From ZLKRG08 sp046094385 (GTDB lineage: Bacteria > Actinomycetota > Actinomycetes > Nanopelagicales > Nanopelagicaceae): 8,073 bases of DNA. The DNA lies in NCBI GenBank assembly GCA_046094385.1, contig JBJTHJ010000124.1, positions 1-8,073 on the forward strand, written 5' to 3'. The notes beneath the pieces were generated by a model. It saw only the letters and a list, made by a program, of their open reading frames with translations, was not told the origin of the DNA and ran no database searches. Of this stretch, positions 1 to 6,631 are shown piece after piece. Numbering within the stretch: position 1 is the first letter of the stretch; each line of letters starts with the position of its first letter. The translations under genes were made by a program, and so were the position numbers.

Positions 1-153
1 GGCACCATGATGACTTTTCCGAAATTTGTTTATGTTTCTAGCGCTCGTGGCATTCCGCCTCAAGCAAACGTAATCGGTTCTATGATGTTCTTCATCGCGC
101 TTGCAATAGTTATTGCAGGTCAATTTGTGGGCAGAAAGCGGCAACGAGCATGA
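1..153 (+). CDS. ABC transporter permease, PotC-like (3' end only)
   Basis: Only the last 50 codons are present; the 5' part lies outside the window. The reading frame is open from base 1 to the TGA at 151-153. The visible protein runs FPKFVYVSSARGIPPQANV, then one hydrophobic helix (about residues 25-43, VIGSMMFFIALAIVIAG), then a basic tail (GRKRQRA). This matches the final periplasmic loop, last membrane helix and cytoplasmic tail of the inner-membrane permease of spermidine/putrescine-type importers (PotB/PotC family, BPD_transp_1). The substrate cannot be read from this fragment; polyamine or a related cation is inferred from the family resemblance and from the ureohydrolase that follows. 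Its stop overlaps the next start as ATGA, so the two genes are probably translationally coupled in one operon. Confidence 0.75.
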   Translation, partial: GTMMTFPKFVYVSSARGIPPQANVIGSMMFFIALAIVIAGQFVGRKRQRA

Positions 154-1148
154 CCAACTACGGCAATATGTATGGCCCGGATTTCACCTTTCTTGGAATT
201 GAAAGATGTGATCTAGATAAGCCAGAGACATTTAAAGGTGCGGATGTAGTAATTGTTGGCGCACCAATTGATTCTGGTACCTCACATCGAAGTGGTGCCA
301 AGTTTGGTCCGCAGGCTATCCGGATGGGCGATTACCTGCCACATGATGGAGAGCGTCCACATTTGGCGCTTCGCACCGATGGATTGAAAGATTTGAAAGT
401 TCTGGATGCTGGCGATTTGATCATGAATGGGGGAGATCTAGAAGGCTCGCTGAAGAAATTAGCAGAGGCCACCGAGAAGATCTCAAAAGCTGGTGCGATT
501 GCAGTAGTGCTTGGCGGTGATCATTCGATTGCTTCTGCTGATGTTGCGGGTATTGCAAACCATCGTGGCAAAGGCAAGATCTCAATGATTCACTTCGATG
601 CGCATGCAGATACCGGCGCTGATCAATGGGGATCGCTGGTAGGTCATGGAACTCCGATGCGCAGATTGATTGAGAATGGACATGTTCGTGGCGATCGCTT
701 CTTGCAACTAGGTTTGCGAGGTTACTGGCCAGATGATGCGACTTTAAATTGGATGTGCGATCAAGGCATGCGCTCATATGAAATGACCGAAATTCATCAC
801 CGTGGATTGAAAGCTGTATTAGATGAATCCTTTGCAACGTTAACTGATGGTTGTGATGGCATCTTCTTATCTGTAGATATAGATGTAGTTGATCCAGGAA
901 TGGCGCCTGGAACTGGAACACCTGAGCCGGGTGGAATGACTTCGCGTGAATTACTTGAGGCGGTACGTCGCATCTGCTTTGAACTACCGATTGTGGGCGT
1001 TGATATCGTGGAAGTTGCACCACCATTTGATAGCGCAGATATCACTGCGATCTTGGCAAACCGTGTGGTTTTAGAGGCGCTGAGTGCGATTGCGTTACGT
1101 AAAAAGGGCGGAAGTTACAACCCAACTAGAAACTTGCTTGATCGTTAA
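150..1148 (+). CDS. speB: Agmatinase / guanidinobutyrase-family ureohydrolase
   Basis: A 332-residue member of the arginase/agmatinase (ureohydrolase) fold, which hydrolyses a guanidino group to urea plus an amine with a two-manganese centre in the cytoplasm. All metal-binding motifs are intact: GGDHS (His125), HFDAHAD (Asp150, His152, Asp154) and SVDIDVVDPG (Asp243, Asp245), followed by the family signature APGTGTPEPGG at 252-262. The HGTPMRR segment near 166 resembles the HGTPF motif of agmatinases rather than arginases. Length is slightly above the usual 300-320, with an N-terminal extension common in actinobacterial homologues. The ATG lies in the ATGA overlap with the upstream permease; there is only a weak AG-rich ribosome site, so coupling is likely. 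Substrate is uncertain: agmatine (giving putrescine) or 4-guanidinobutyrate (giving GABA). The facing gabT favours the second, but annotation by family alone cannot separate them; the symbol is provisional. Confidence 0.88.
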   Translation: MTNYGNMYGPDFTFLGIERCDLDKPETFKGADVVIVGAPIDSGTSHRSGAKFGPQAIRMGDYLPHDGERPHLALRTDGLKDLKVLDAGDLIMNGGDLEGSLKKLAEATEKISKAGAIAVVLGGDHSIASADVAGIANHRGKGKISMIHFDAHADTGADQWGSLVGHGTPMRRLIENGHVRGDRFLQLGLRGYWPDDATLNWMCDQGMRSYEMTEIHHRGLKAVLDESFATLTDGCDGIFLSVDIDVVDPGMAPGTGTPEPGGMTSRELLEAVRRICFELPIVGVDIVEVAPPFDSADITAILANRVVLEALSAIALRKKGGSYNPTRNLLDR

Positions 1149-1176
1149 TTGGAATTAGCAAAAGCTTCATCAAGCA
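1135..1176. other. Inverted repeat spanning the convergent gene ends
   Basis: The arms TGCTTGAT (1135-1142) and ATCAAGCA (1169-1176) are a perfect 8-bp inverted repeat with a 26-base loop, roughly centred on the junction of the two convergent genes. Inside the loop, AGC-AAAA-GCT (1157-1166) could form a tiny second stem. No U-run follows on either strand, so it is not a canonical intrinsic terminator. Both arms are coding (the -LLD- end of the ureohydrolase and the -LDE- of GabT), so the symmetry may come from shared codons. There is no other room for a terminator between these genes. Confidence 0.25.
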
Positions 1177-2464
1177 CGCTCATTGCATCCTTGACTAGCT
1201 CATCGCTGATTACAAGTGGTGGCAAGAAGCGAAGCACGTTTCCGTAAGTTCCAGCGGTCAAGAAGAGTACGCCTTTTTGCTGTGCATACTTAACTACCTT
1301 GCCAAGCACATCGCCATTTGGCTCTTTGCTACCTGGTTGGATTAATTCGATGGCGATCATCGCTCCGCGACCACGGACCTCTCCGATGACTGGATACTTA
1401 GCTTTCATCGCATTTAACGCATCCACCATGATCTTGCCGATCTCATTGGCGCGCTTGATTAGATTTAAAGATTGAATGGTTTCAATGGCACCTAGCGCAG
1501 CAGCGCATGCAATCGGATTTCCACCATAAGTTCCGCCAAGTCCAGATGGATGAATCTCATCCATTACTTCAGCGCGGCCAGTTACTGCAGCAAGTGGCAG
1601 GCCGCCGGCGATGCCTTTTGCGGTGGTGATTAAATCTGGTTCAACGCCCTCATCTTCGCAGGCGAACATCTGACCTGTGCGGGCAAATCCAGTTTGGACC
1701 TCATCTGCGATAAATAGCGCGCCATTTTCCTTAGCGAACTTTGCAAGGCCTGGCAGAAATCCCTTTGGTGGCACGATGAAGCCACCTTCACCTTGAATTG
1801 GTTCGATGACGATTGCGGCAACATTCTTTGCGCCGATCTCTTTCTCGATTTTATGAATGACTTCATCTAGAACATGATCGATATTGCCTTCTGACCGATA
1901 TGGATATGCCATCGGCATGCGATAGATCTCTGGGGTAAATGGTCCAAAGCCCTCTTTGTAGGGCATGTTCTTCGCCGTCATCGCCATCGTTAAGTTGGTG
2001 CGACCGTGATAGCCATGTTCGAAGACCACCACCGCTTGACGCTTTGTGTAGTGGCGAGCGATCTTCACTGCATTTTCTAAAGCTTCAGCGCCAGAGTTAA
2101 ATAGCGCACTCTTCTTCTTGAACTTACCAGGTGTTAACTCGTTTAATTTTTCGCAAACTTCAATATAACCTTCGTAAGGCGCGACCATGAAACAGGTATG
2201 AGTAAATGAGGCAACTTGCTCCTGGACTCGTTTTACAACTGCAGGTGCGCTATTACCAACGTTTACCACAGCGATTCCGGCGCCCATATCGATAATCTGA
2301 TTTCCATCGATATCTAACAAGATGCCACCAGCTGCGTTGGTGATCACAGCAGGAAGCGCCATTCCAAGTGATGCCGAAACTGCTTCATTTCGACGTTTGA
2401 TGATTTCCTGTGACTTTGGTCCTGGGATTTCGGTAACAACTTTGCGCTCTTGTGGCACGTTCAT
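1145..2464 (-). CDS. gabT: 4-aminobutyrate aminotransferase (class III, PLP)
   Basis: A 439-residue class III aminotransferase, the usual length for GabT. It moves the omega-amino group of GABA to 2-oxoglutarate, giving succinic semialdehyde and glutamate in the cytoplasm. Visible marks are the PLP phosphate-binding LFNSGAEA (121-128), the aromatic stacking segment HGYHGRTNLTM (150-160), IVIEPIQGEGG (218-228), the cofactor Asp254 in IADEVQTGFARTG, the Schiff-base Lys283 in TTAKGIAGG, and GGTYGGNP (310-317). The N-terminal PQERKVVTEIPGPKS is typical of actinobacterial GabT and supports this ATG. Its stop shares the palindrome TTAA (1145-1148) with the stop of the convergent ureohydrolase. No partner succinate-semialdehyde dehydrogenase is in the window. 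Related omega-amino acids such as 5-aminovalerate are possible alternative substrates. Confidence 0.92.
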   Translation of the reverse strand: MNVPQERKVVTEIPGPKSQEIIKRRNEAVSASLGMALPAVITNAAGGILLDIDGNQIIDMGAGIAVVNVGNSAPAVVKRVQEQVASFTHTCFMVAPYEGYIEVCEKLNELTPGKFKKKSALFNSGAEALENAVKIARHYTKRQAVVVFEHGYHGRTNLTMAMTAKNMPYKEGFGPFTPEIYRMPMAYPYRSEGNIDHVLDEVIHKIEKEIGAKNVAAIVIEPIQGEGGFIVPPKGFLPGLAKFAKENGALFIADEVQTGFARTGQMFACEDEGVEPDLITTAKGIAGGLPLAAVTGRAEVMDEIHPSGLGGTYGGNPIACAAALGAIETIQSLNLIKRANEIGKIMVDALNAMKAKYPVIGEVRGRGAMIAIELIQPGSKEPNGDVLGKVVKYAQQKGVLFLTAGTYGNVLRFLPPLVISDELVKDAMSVLDEAFANSN

Positions 2465-2470
2465 TTTTCA

Positions 2471-2500
2471 AGTTTACCGAAGCCATGAGAGTATTGCCAT
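2471..2500 (-). promoter_or_regulatory. Putative leaderless promoter of gabT
   Basis: Read on the minus strand, a -10 hexamer TAAACT (2476-2471, fitting the actinobacterial TANNNT pattern) ends six bases before the gabT ATG. With standard spacing the transcript would start at or next to the A of ATG (2464). A weak -35 match ATGGCA (2500-2495) lies 18 bases upstream. There is no Shine-Dalgarno sequence directly before the ATG (the preceding bases are TTGAAAA), which agrees with a leaderless mRNA, a common form in Actinobacteria. This is inferred from spacing only. Confidence 0.5.
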
Positions 2501-2531
2501 CTAGCAGGCAGGAATACAGGCAGTTTTGCGC

Positions 2532-2537
2532 AGGAGG
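2532..2537 (+). promoter_or_regulatory. Strong ribosome binding site fixing a TTG start for rseP
   Basis: A full AGGAGG lies five bases before TTG at 2543. The next in-frame ATG falls within the run-up to the HEFGH active-site motif, which would remove the first membrane helix. The site therefore decides in favour of the TTG start. Confidence 0.85.
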
Positions 2538-2542
2538 CATCC

Positions 2543-3733
2543 TTGGAAATCGTAGGTATCTTGCTCTTTGTCTTTGCTTTGCTTTTTTCAGTGATGGTCC
2601 ACGAATTTGGTCATTATTACTTTGCCAAGCGCTATGGCATGAAGGTAACGGAATTCTTCTTAGGTTTTGGAAAAAGAATCTGGTCTACAGTCAGAGGTGA
2701 GACTGAGTTCGGATTAAAGGCGATTCCAGCCGGTGGATATTGTCGTATTGAAGGCATGACTATTCATGATCCACTTCCTGAAGGCGAAGCGCATCGTGCA
2801 TTTGTAATTGCATCTACGCCTCGTAAATTAGTGGTGCTTGGTGCCGGCTCTGCCAGCCACTTCATTCTGGGCTTCATAATGATTTTCATAACTTTGGCCG
2901 GCATTGGTGCGCAATCCCTATCTTCGACAATCAAAGAGATCATTCCATGCGTCTCTGCTACCGATGTATGCACCGCCTCTGATCCAGTTTCACCATCGGT
3001 CAAGGCGGGGTTAAAGGCCGGAGATAAGATCGTTGCAATTAATGGCAAGAAGACCAATGGCAGTAATTTCTCAACCGACTTATTGCAGATTCGACAGAAT
3101 CCAGGGAAGACCTTCACCTTCACGGTAGAACGTGGTGGCGAAAATATCGATTTGAGCGTGACCCCAGTCAATCGAACTATCGAAGGTTTTACTTATTCAT
3201 TTGTTGGAATGGCGCTAGAAGATGCCACATTCCGCCAACCAGTATTTACTGCAATCAAAGATGCCGGTGCCATCACTTGGTACATGATCCGAGAATCAGT
3301 AAAGGCGCTGATCAAGCTACCAAGCATGATTCCAAATTTAGTCAACGAAACTTTCGGTGATGATCCTCGTGACCCAAATGGTCCAGTTGGAATTGTTGGT
3401 GTGGCTAGAGCATCTGGCGACATCACCAGCAGCACTTCATTACCCATTAATAATCAAATTGCCATCTTCCTATTGATGATTGCATCGTTGAATATCTTCG
3501 TCGGAATCTTCAATTTATTGCCATTGTTGCCTTTAGATGGCGGACACATGGCAGTTGCGACTGCGGATGCAATCAGATACCGATATGCCAAATTGCGTGG
3601 ACGCGAGAAACCCACCCCAATTGATATCAATAAATTGACGCCGATCACTATTGCAGTATTTGTGATTCTTGTTGCGCTCACGGTGCTATTACTCATAGCC
3701 GACATCGTCAATCCAGTTAATCTGAATTTGTAA
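2543..3733 (+). CDS. rseP: Site-2 intramembrane zinc metalloprotease (RseP/Rip1 family)
   Basis: A 396-residue peptidase M50 protein, an integral membrane protease that cleaves anti-sigma factors and other transmembrane substrates. The first helix (about 4-22) carries the zinc motif HEFGH (His20, Glu21, His24), and the third metal ligand is Asp332 in NLLPLLPLDGGH (324-335), within the helix at about 306-330. A second helix spans about 97-120. One PDZ domain (about 125-210, core AGLKAGDKIVAINGKK) lies between the active-site halves; GPVGIVGVA (280-288) and a final helix (about 368-388) are also standard. One PDZ, rather than the two of E. coli RseP, fits Rip1-type actinobacterial enzymes. The start is TTG behind AGGAGG. 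It heads a run with ispG, as expected, but dxr is not upstream. Native substrates cannot be told from sequence; no anti-sigma factor gene is nearby. Confidence 0.93.
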   Translation: MEIVGILLFVFALLFSVMVHEFGHYYFAKRYGMKVTEFFLGFGKRIWSTVRGETEFGLKAIPAGGYCRIEGMTIHDPLPEGEAHRAFVIASTPRKLVVLGAGSASHFILGFIMIFITLAGIGAQSLSSTIKEIIPCVSATDVCTASDPVSPSVKAGLKAGDKIVAINGKKTNGSNFSTDLLQIRQNPGKTFTFTVERGGENIDLSVTPVNRTIEGFTYSFVGMALEDATFRQPVFTAIKDAGAITWYMIRESVKALIKLPSMIPNLVNETFGDDPRDPNGPVGIVGVARASGDITSSTSLPINNQIAIFLLMIASLNIFVGIFNLLPLLPLDGGHMAVATADAIRYRYAKLRGREKPTPIDINKLTPITIAVFVILVALTVLLLIADIVNPVNLNL

Positions 3734-3749
3734 GGGTTTACCAGAAATA

Positions 3750-3764
3750 GGGCAGAATAAGCCC
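3750..3764 (+). promoter_or_regulatory. Small hairpin directly abutting the ispG start
   Basis: GGGC (3750-3753), a seven-base AGAATAA loop, and GCCC (3761-3764) form a perfect 4-bp all-GC stem that ends at the base before the ispG ATG. The only purine-rich ribosome-site candidate (TAGGGCAG) lies within its left arm, so the stem could limit initiation or set spacing. The stem is short and may be chance. Confidence 0.25.
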
Positions 3765-4910
3765 ATGGTCGATCTGGGGATTCCTTCACTTCCGACGCTT
3801 GCACCTCGACGCAAAACTAAGCAGTTGATGGTCGGTAGCGTCGGTGTCGGTAGCGATCACCCAGTATCAGTGCAGTCGATGACCACTACTTTGACGGCAG
3901 ATGTAAATTCGACGCTTCAGCAGATCGCAGAATTGACCGCCTCTGGCTGTCAGATCGTGCGCGTTGCTGTTCCTTCGCAGGATGATGCTGATGCGTTGGC
4001 GCAGATCGCTAAGAAATCACAGATACCGGTAATTGCTGACATTCACTTCCAACCAAAATATATCTTTGCGGCTATCGATGCGGGATGTGCGGCGGTTCGA
4101 GTAAATCCAGGCAACATCAAACAATTTGATGATCGGATCAAAGAAGTAGCTAAGGCAGCCAAAGAATCAGGCACCCCGATTCGAATCGGTGTAAACGCTG
4201 GCTCTTTAGATCCAAGACTTTTACAGAAATATGGCAAAGCAACCCCCGAAGCTCTAGTTGAATCTGCACTTTGGGAAGCATCGCTATTTGAAGAACACGA
4301 TTTCACCAACTTTAAGATTTCTGTTAAGCATCATGACCCAATTACGATGATCAAGGCATATCGATTGCTGGCAGAGCGTTGTGATTATCCATTGCACCTT
4401 GGAGTTACTGAAGCTGGACCTGCTTTCCAAGCCACCATCAAGTCAGCTACCGCATTTGGAGTGCTTCTTGCAGAGGGAATTGGCGACACCATTCGCGTAT
4501 CAATGTCTGCGCCACCGGTTGAAGAGGTGAAAGTGGGCATTGCAATCCTGGAATCGCTTGGACTTCGCCAACGCAAACTAGAGATTGTCTCTTGCCCATC
4601 ATGCGGTCGTGCGCAGGTTGATGTCTATACCTTGGCAGAGAAAGTACAAGCAGGGCTAGAGGGAATGACCGTGCCACTTCGCGTAGCAGTTATGGGTTGC
4701 GTCGTTAATGGTCCAGGAGAGGCACGCGAAGCGGATTTAGGTGTGGCCTCTGGTAATGGCAAAGGACAGATCTTCGTTAAAGGACAGGTAATTAAAACCG
4801 TACCTGAATCTCAAATCGTTGAGACGCTAATTGAAGAGGCGCTTCGACTTGGTGAAGAGATGGAAGCTGCAGGAGTAACTTCCGGCGAACCTACGGTGGA
4901 AATCAAATAA
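3765..4910 (+). CDS. ispG: 4-hydroxy-3-methylbut-2-enyl diphosphate synthase (IspG/GcpE)
   Basis: A 381-residue iron-sulfur enzyme of the MEP isoprenoid pathway. It converts methylerythritol cyclodiphosphate to HMBPP in the cytoplasm, using ferredoxin or flavodoxin electrons. The N-terminal TIM barrel shows VSVQSMTTT (34-42), IPVIADIHF (87-95), VRVNPGN (111-117) and HLGVTEAG (211-218). The C-terminal [4Fe-4S] domain has Cys277 and Cys280 in CPSCGRAQ and Cys312 in GCVVNGPGEA, with the catalytic glutamate at 319. By recall, it resembles mycobacterial GcpE over its whole length, including the LAPRR-K-QLMVGSVGVGSDHPVS opening, which supports this ATG. The 31-base gap after rseP shows no TANNNT promoter box, so co-transcription with rseP is likely. 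Its TAA overlaps the proS ATG by one base. Confidence 0.97.
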   Translation: MVDLGIPSLPTLAPRRKTKQLMVGSVGVGSDHPVSVQSMTTTLTADVNSTLQQIAELTASGCQIVRVAVPSQDDADALAQIAKKSQIPVIADIHFQPKYIFAAIDAGCAAVRVNPGNIKQFDDRIKEVAKAAKESGTPIRIGVNAGSLDPRLLQKYGKATPEALVESALWEASLFEEHDFTNFKISVKHHDPITMIKAYRLLAERCDYPLHLGVTEAGPAFQATIKSATAFGVLLAEGIGDTIRVSMSAPPVEEVKVGIAILESLGLRQRKLEIVSCPSCGRAQVDVYTLAEKVQAGLEGMTVPLRVAVMGCVVNGPGEAREADLGVASGNGKGQIFVKGQVIKTVPESQIVETLIEEALRLGEEMEAAGVTSGEPTVEIK

Positions 4911-6631
4911 TGCTACGAATGTCTACGCTCTTCTTGCGTACCTTGCGAGATGACCCGGCCGATGCCACTGTTACCTCTCATAAGTTATTGGTTCGTGCGG
5001 GATATGTAAGACCAATTGCTGCCGGAATCTTCTCCTGGTTGCCACTTGGTGTGATCGCACTTAGAAATGTCGAACGCGTGATCCGCGAAGAGATGGATGC
5101 TGCTGGATTTCAAGAGGTGCATTTCCCAGCGCTCCTACCTAAAGATGCCTATGAAGCCACCAATCGCTGGAGCGAATATGGCCCAAATCTATTTCGCCTC
5201 CAAGATCGCAAGGGCTCGGATTATTTGCTAGGCCCAACTCACGAAGAGATGTTCACCTTGATGGTCAAAGGCGAGTACTCCTCATACAAAGATTTACCAC
5301 TTTCTATCTATCAAATCCAAACCAAATATCGTGATGAAGCGCGCCCAAGATCCGGAATCATCCGTGGACGTGAATTCGTAATGAAAGATTCATACTCTTT
5401 CGATATTGATGATGCGGGCCTTGAAGTCTCATATCTAAAGCACCGTGATGCCTACATTAAGACCTTTGATCGTTTGGGCATGAAATACAACATCGTAAGC
5501 GCTATGGCTGGTGCGATGGGTGGATCTAAATCTGAAGAATTTTTAGCGCCATGTTCGACTGGTGAAGATACTTATGTGCTCTGTCCAAAATGTGGTTATG
5601 CGGCAAATGTCGAAGCCATGAAGACCATCGTCAAACCGGGAGCTGGCAACTTCCCAGTTATGGAAGTTTTAGACACTCCAAATACACCAACTATCGAATC
5701 TTTGGTTGATTTACTCAATAGCAAATTTGGCGGTGGATTTAAGGCAAGCGATACCTTGAAGAACATCATGCTAATGGTCGATGAGAAGCCATTTGCTATC
5801 TTGGTACCGGGCGATCGTGAAGTAGATTTAAAGCGCGTAGAGGCGAATTTAATTGGCGCAAATGAGATCAGAATTTTCGAAGAAGAAGACTTTAAGAAGT
5901 TCCCGAAGTTAGTTAAGGGCTATATCGGTCCGCAAGATGCAAAAGCCAACGGCATTACATTGCTTGCAGATCCAAGAATCGCACCTGGTACTGCTTGGGT
6001 GACGGGTGCAAATAAGAAAGATTGCCACGCCCGGAATGTGGTGGCAGATCGTGACTTCAAAGTCGATGGTTACATCGAAGCGGCTGAAGTACGAGCAGGC
6101 GATAGTTGCCCTGAGTGCGCAACCGAAGTGGTAATTGATCGCGCCATTGAAATCGGCCACATTTTTCAATTAGGTCGCAAATATGCCGAAGCACTTAACC
6201 TCACTGTTTTAGATCAAAATGGTAAGTCGCAGGTTGTGACTATGGGTTCATACGGAATTGGAGTCTCGCGTGCAGTAGCTGCGATCGCAGAACAAACTGC
6301 AGATGAACTTGGTCTTTGTTGGCCGGCTGAAATCGCGCCAGCCATGGTGCATGTGGTTGCTACCGGAAAAGAAGATGCGCCATTTGATAAGGCTGAAGAG
6401 ATTGCCAAGGAGTTAGAGTCACAAGGAATCTCGGTGATGCTAGATGACCGTCGCGATCCATCGGCGGGCGTTAAATTCAAAGATGCCGAATTAATCGGTA
6501 ATCCAGTGATAGTAATCGTAGGCAAAGGTTTAGCCGAAGGAAAAGTTGAGATTCGAATCCGCGCCACCTCCGAGAAATGCGAAGCTAAAGTTGAAGAGGC
6601 TGTCGACGAAATCGCCAAACTCTTCTCGTGA
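4910..6631 (+). CDS. proS: Prolyl-tRNA synthetase, bacterial type with editing domain
   Basis: A 573-residue class II aminoacyl-tRNA synthetase that charges tRNA-Pro with proline; length agrees with the bacterial type (about 570). The catalytic core has motif 1 (about 55-75), motif 2 (about 138-164, KYRDEARPRSGIIRGREF and MKDSYSF) and motif 3 GSYGIGVSR (446-454). Between motifs 2 and 3 lies the YbaK-like editing insertion (about 255-385), which hydrolyses Ala-tRNA-Pro. CPKC (225-228) and CPEC (400-403) flank that domain and look like a four-cysteine zinc site, absent in the E. coli enzyme. The C-terminal anticodon-binding domain spans about 475-570. The ATG in TAATG overlaps the ispG stop; GGTGGA (4895-4900) sits nine bases before it. 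An in-frame ATG at 4919 is possible, but the MxxRMS opening is common in actinobacterial ProRS and favours 4910. Confidence 0.97.
   Translation: MLRMSTLFLRTLRDDPADATVTSHKLLVRAGYVRPIAAGIFSWLPLGVIALRNVERVIREEMDAAGFQEVHFPALLPKDAYEATNRWSEYGPNLFRLQDRKGSDYLLGPTHEEMFTLMVKGEYSSYKDLPLSIYQIQTKYRDEARPRSGIIRGREFVMKDSYSFDIDDAGLEVSYLKHRDAYIKTFDRLGMKYNIVSAMAGAMGGSKSEEFLAPCSTGEDTYVLCPKCGYAANVEAMKTIVKPGAGNFPVMEVLDTPNTPTIESLVDLLNSKFGGGFKASDTLKNIMLMVDEKPFAILVPGDREVDLKRVEANLIGANEIRIFEEEDFKKFPKLVKGYIGPQDAKANGITLLADPRIAPGTAWVTGANKKDCHARNVVADRDFKVDGYIEAAEVRAGDSCPECATEVVIDRAIEIGHIFQLGRKYAEALNLTVLDQNGKSQVVTMGSYGIGVSRAVAAIAEQTADELGLCWPAEIAPAMVHVVATGKEDAPFDKAEEIAKELESQGISVMLDDRRDPSAGVKFKDAELIGNPVIVIVGKGLAEGKVEIRIRATSEKCEAKVEEAVDEIAKLFS

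Noticed and set aside
421..1026. A 201-codon open frame on the minus strand inside the ureohydrolase gene
   Set aside because: The translation is low-complexity and rich in His, Ser and Gln with no recognisable motif. It fully overlaps a well-supported gene and has no ribosome site that I can see, so it is a shadow frame.
2452..2700. A plus-strand open frame crossing the gabT-rseP gap into rseP
   Set aside because: It overlaps the rseP start in another frame, whereas the RseP frame has AGGAGG and the HEFGH motif; the translation resembles nothing.
4919..4921. Alternative proS start at the second ATG
   Set aside because: The ATG at 4910 overlaps the ispG stop in a coupled TAATG, has GGTGGA at suitable spacing, and fits the usual actinobacterial N-terminus.
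6214..6618. A 134-codon open frame on the minus strand inside proS
   Set aside because: Ser/Thr/Ala/Ile-rich shadow with no family resemblance, lying opposite the conserved ProRS motif 3 and anticodon-binding domain.
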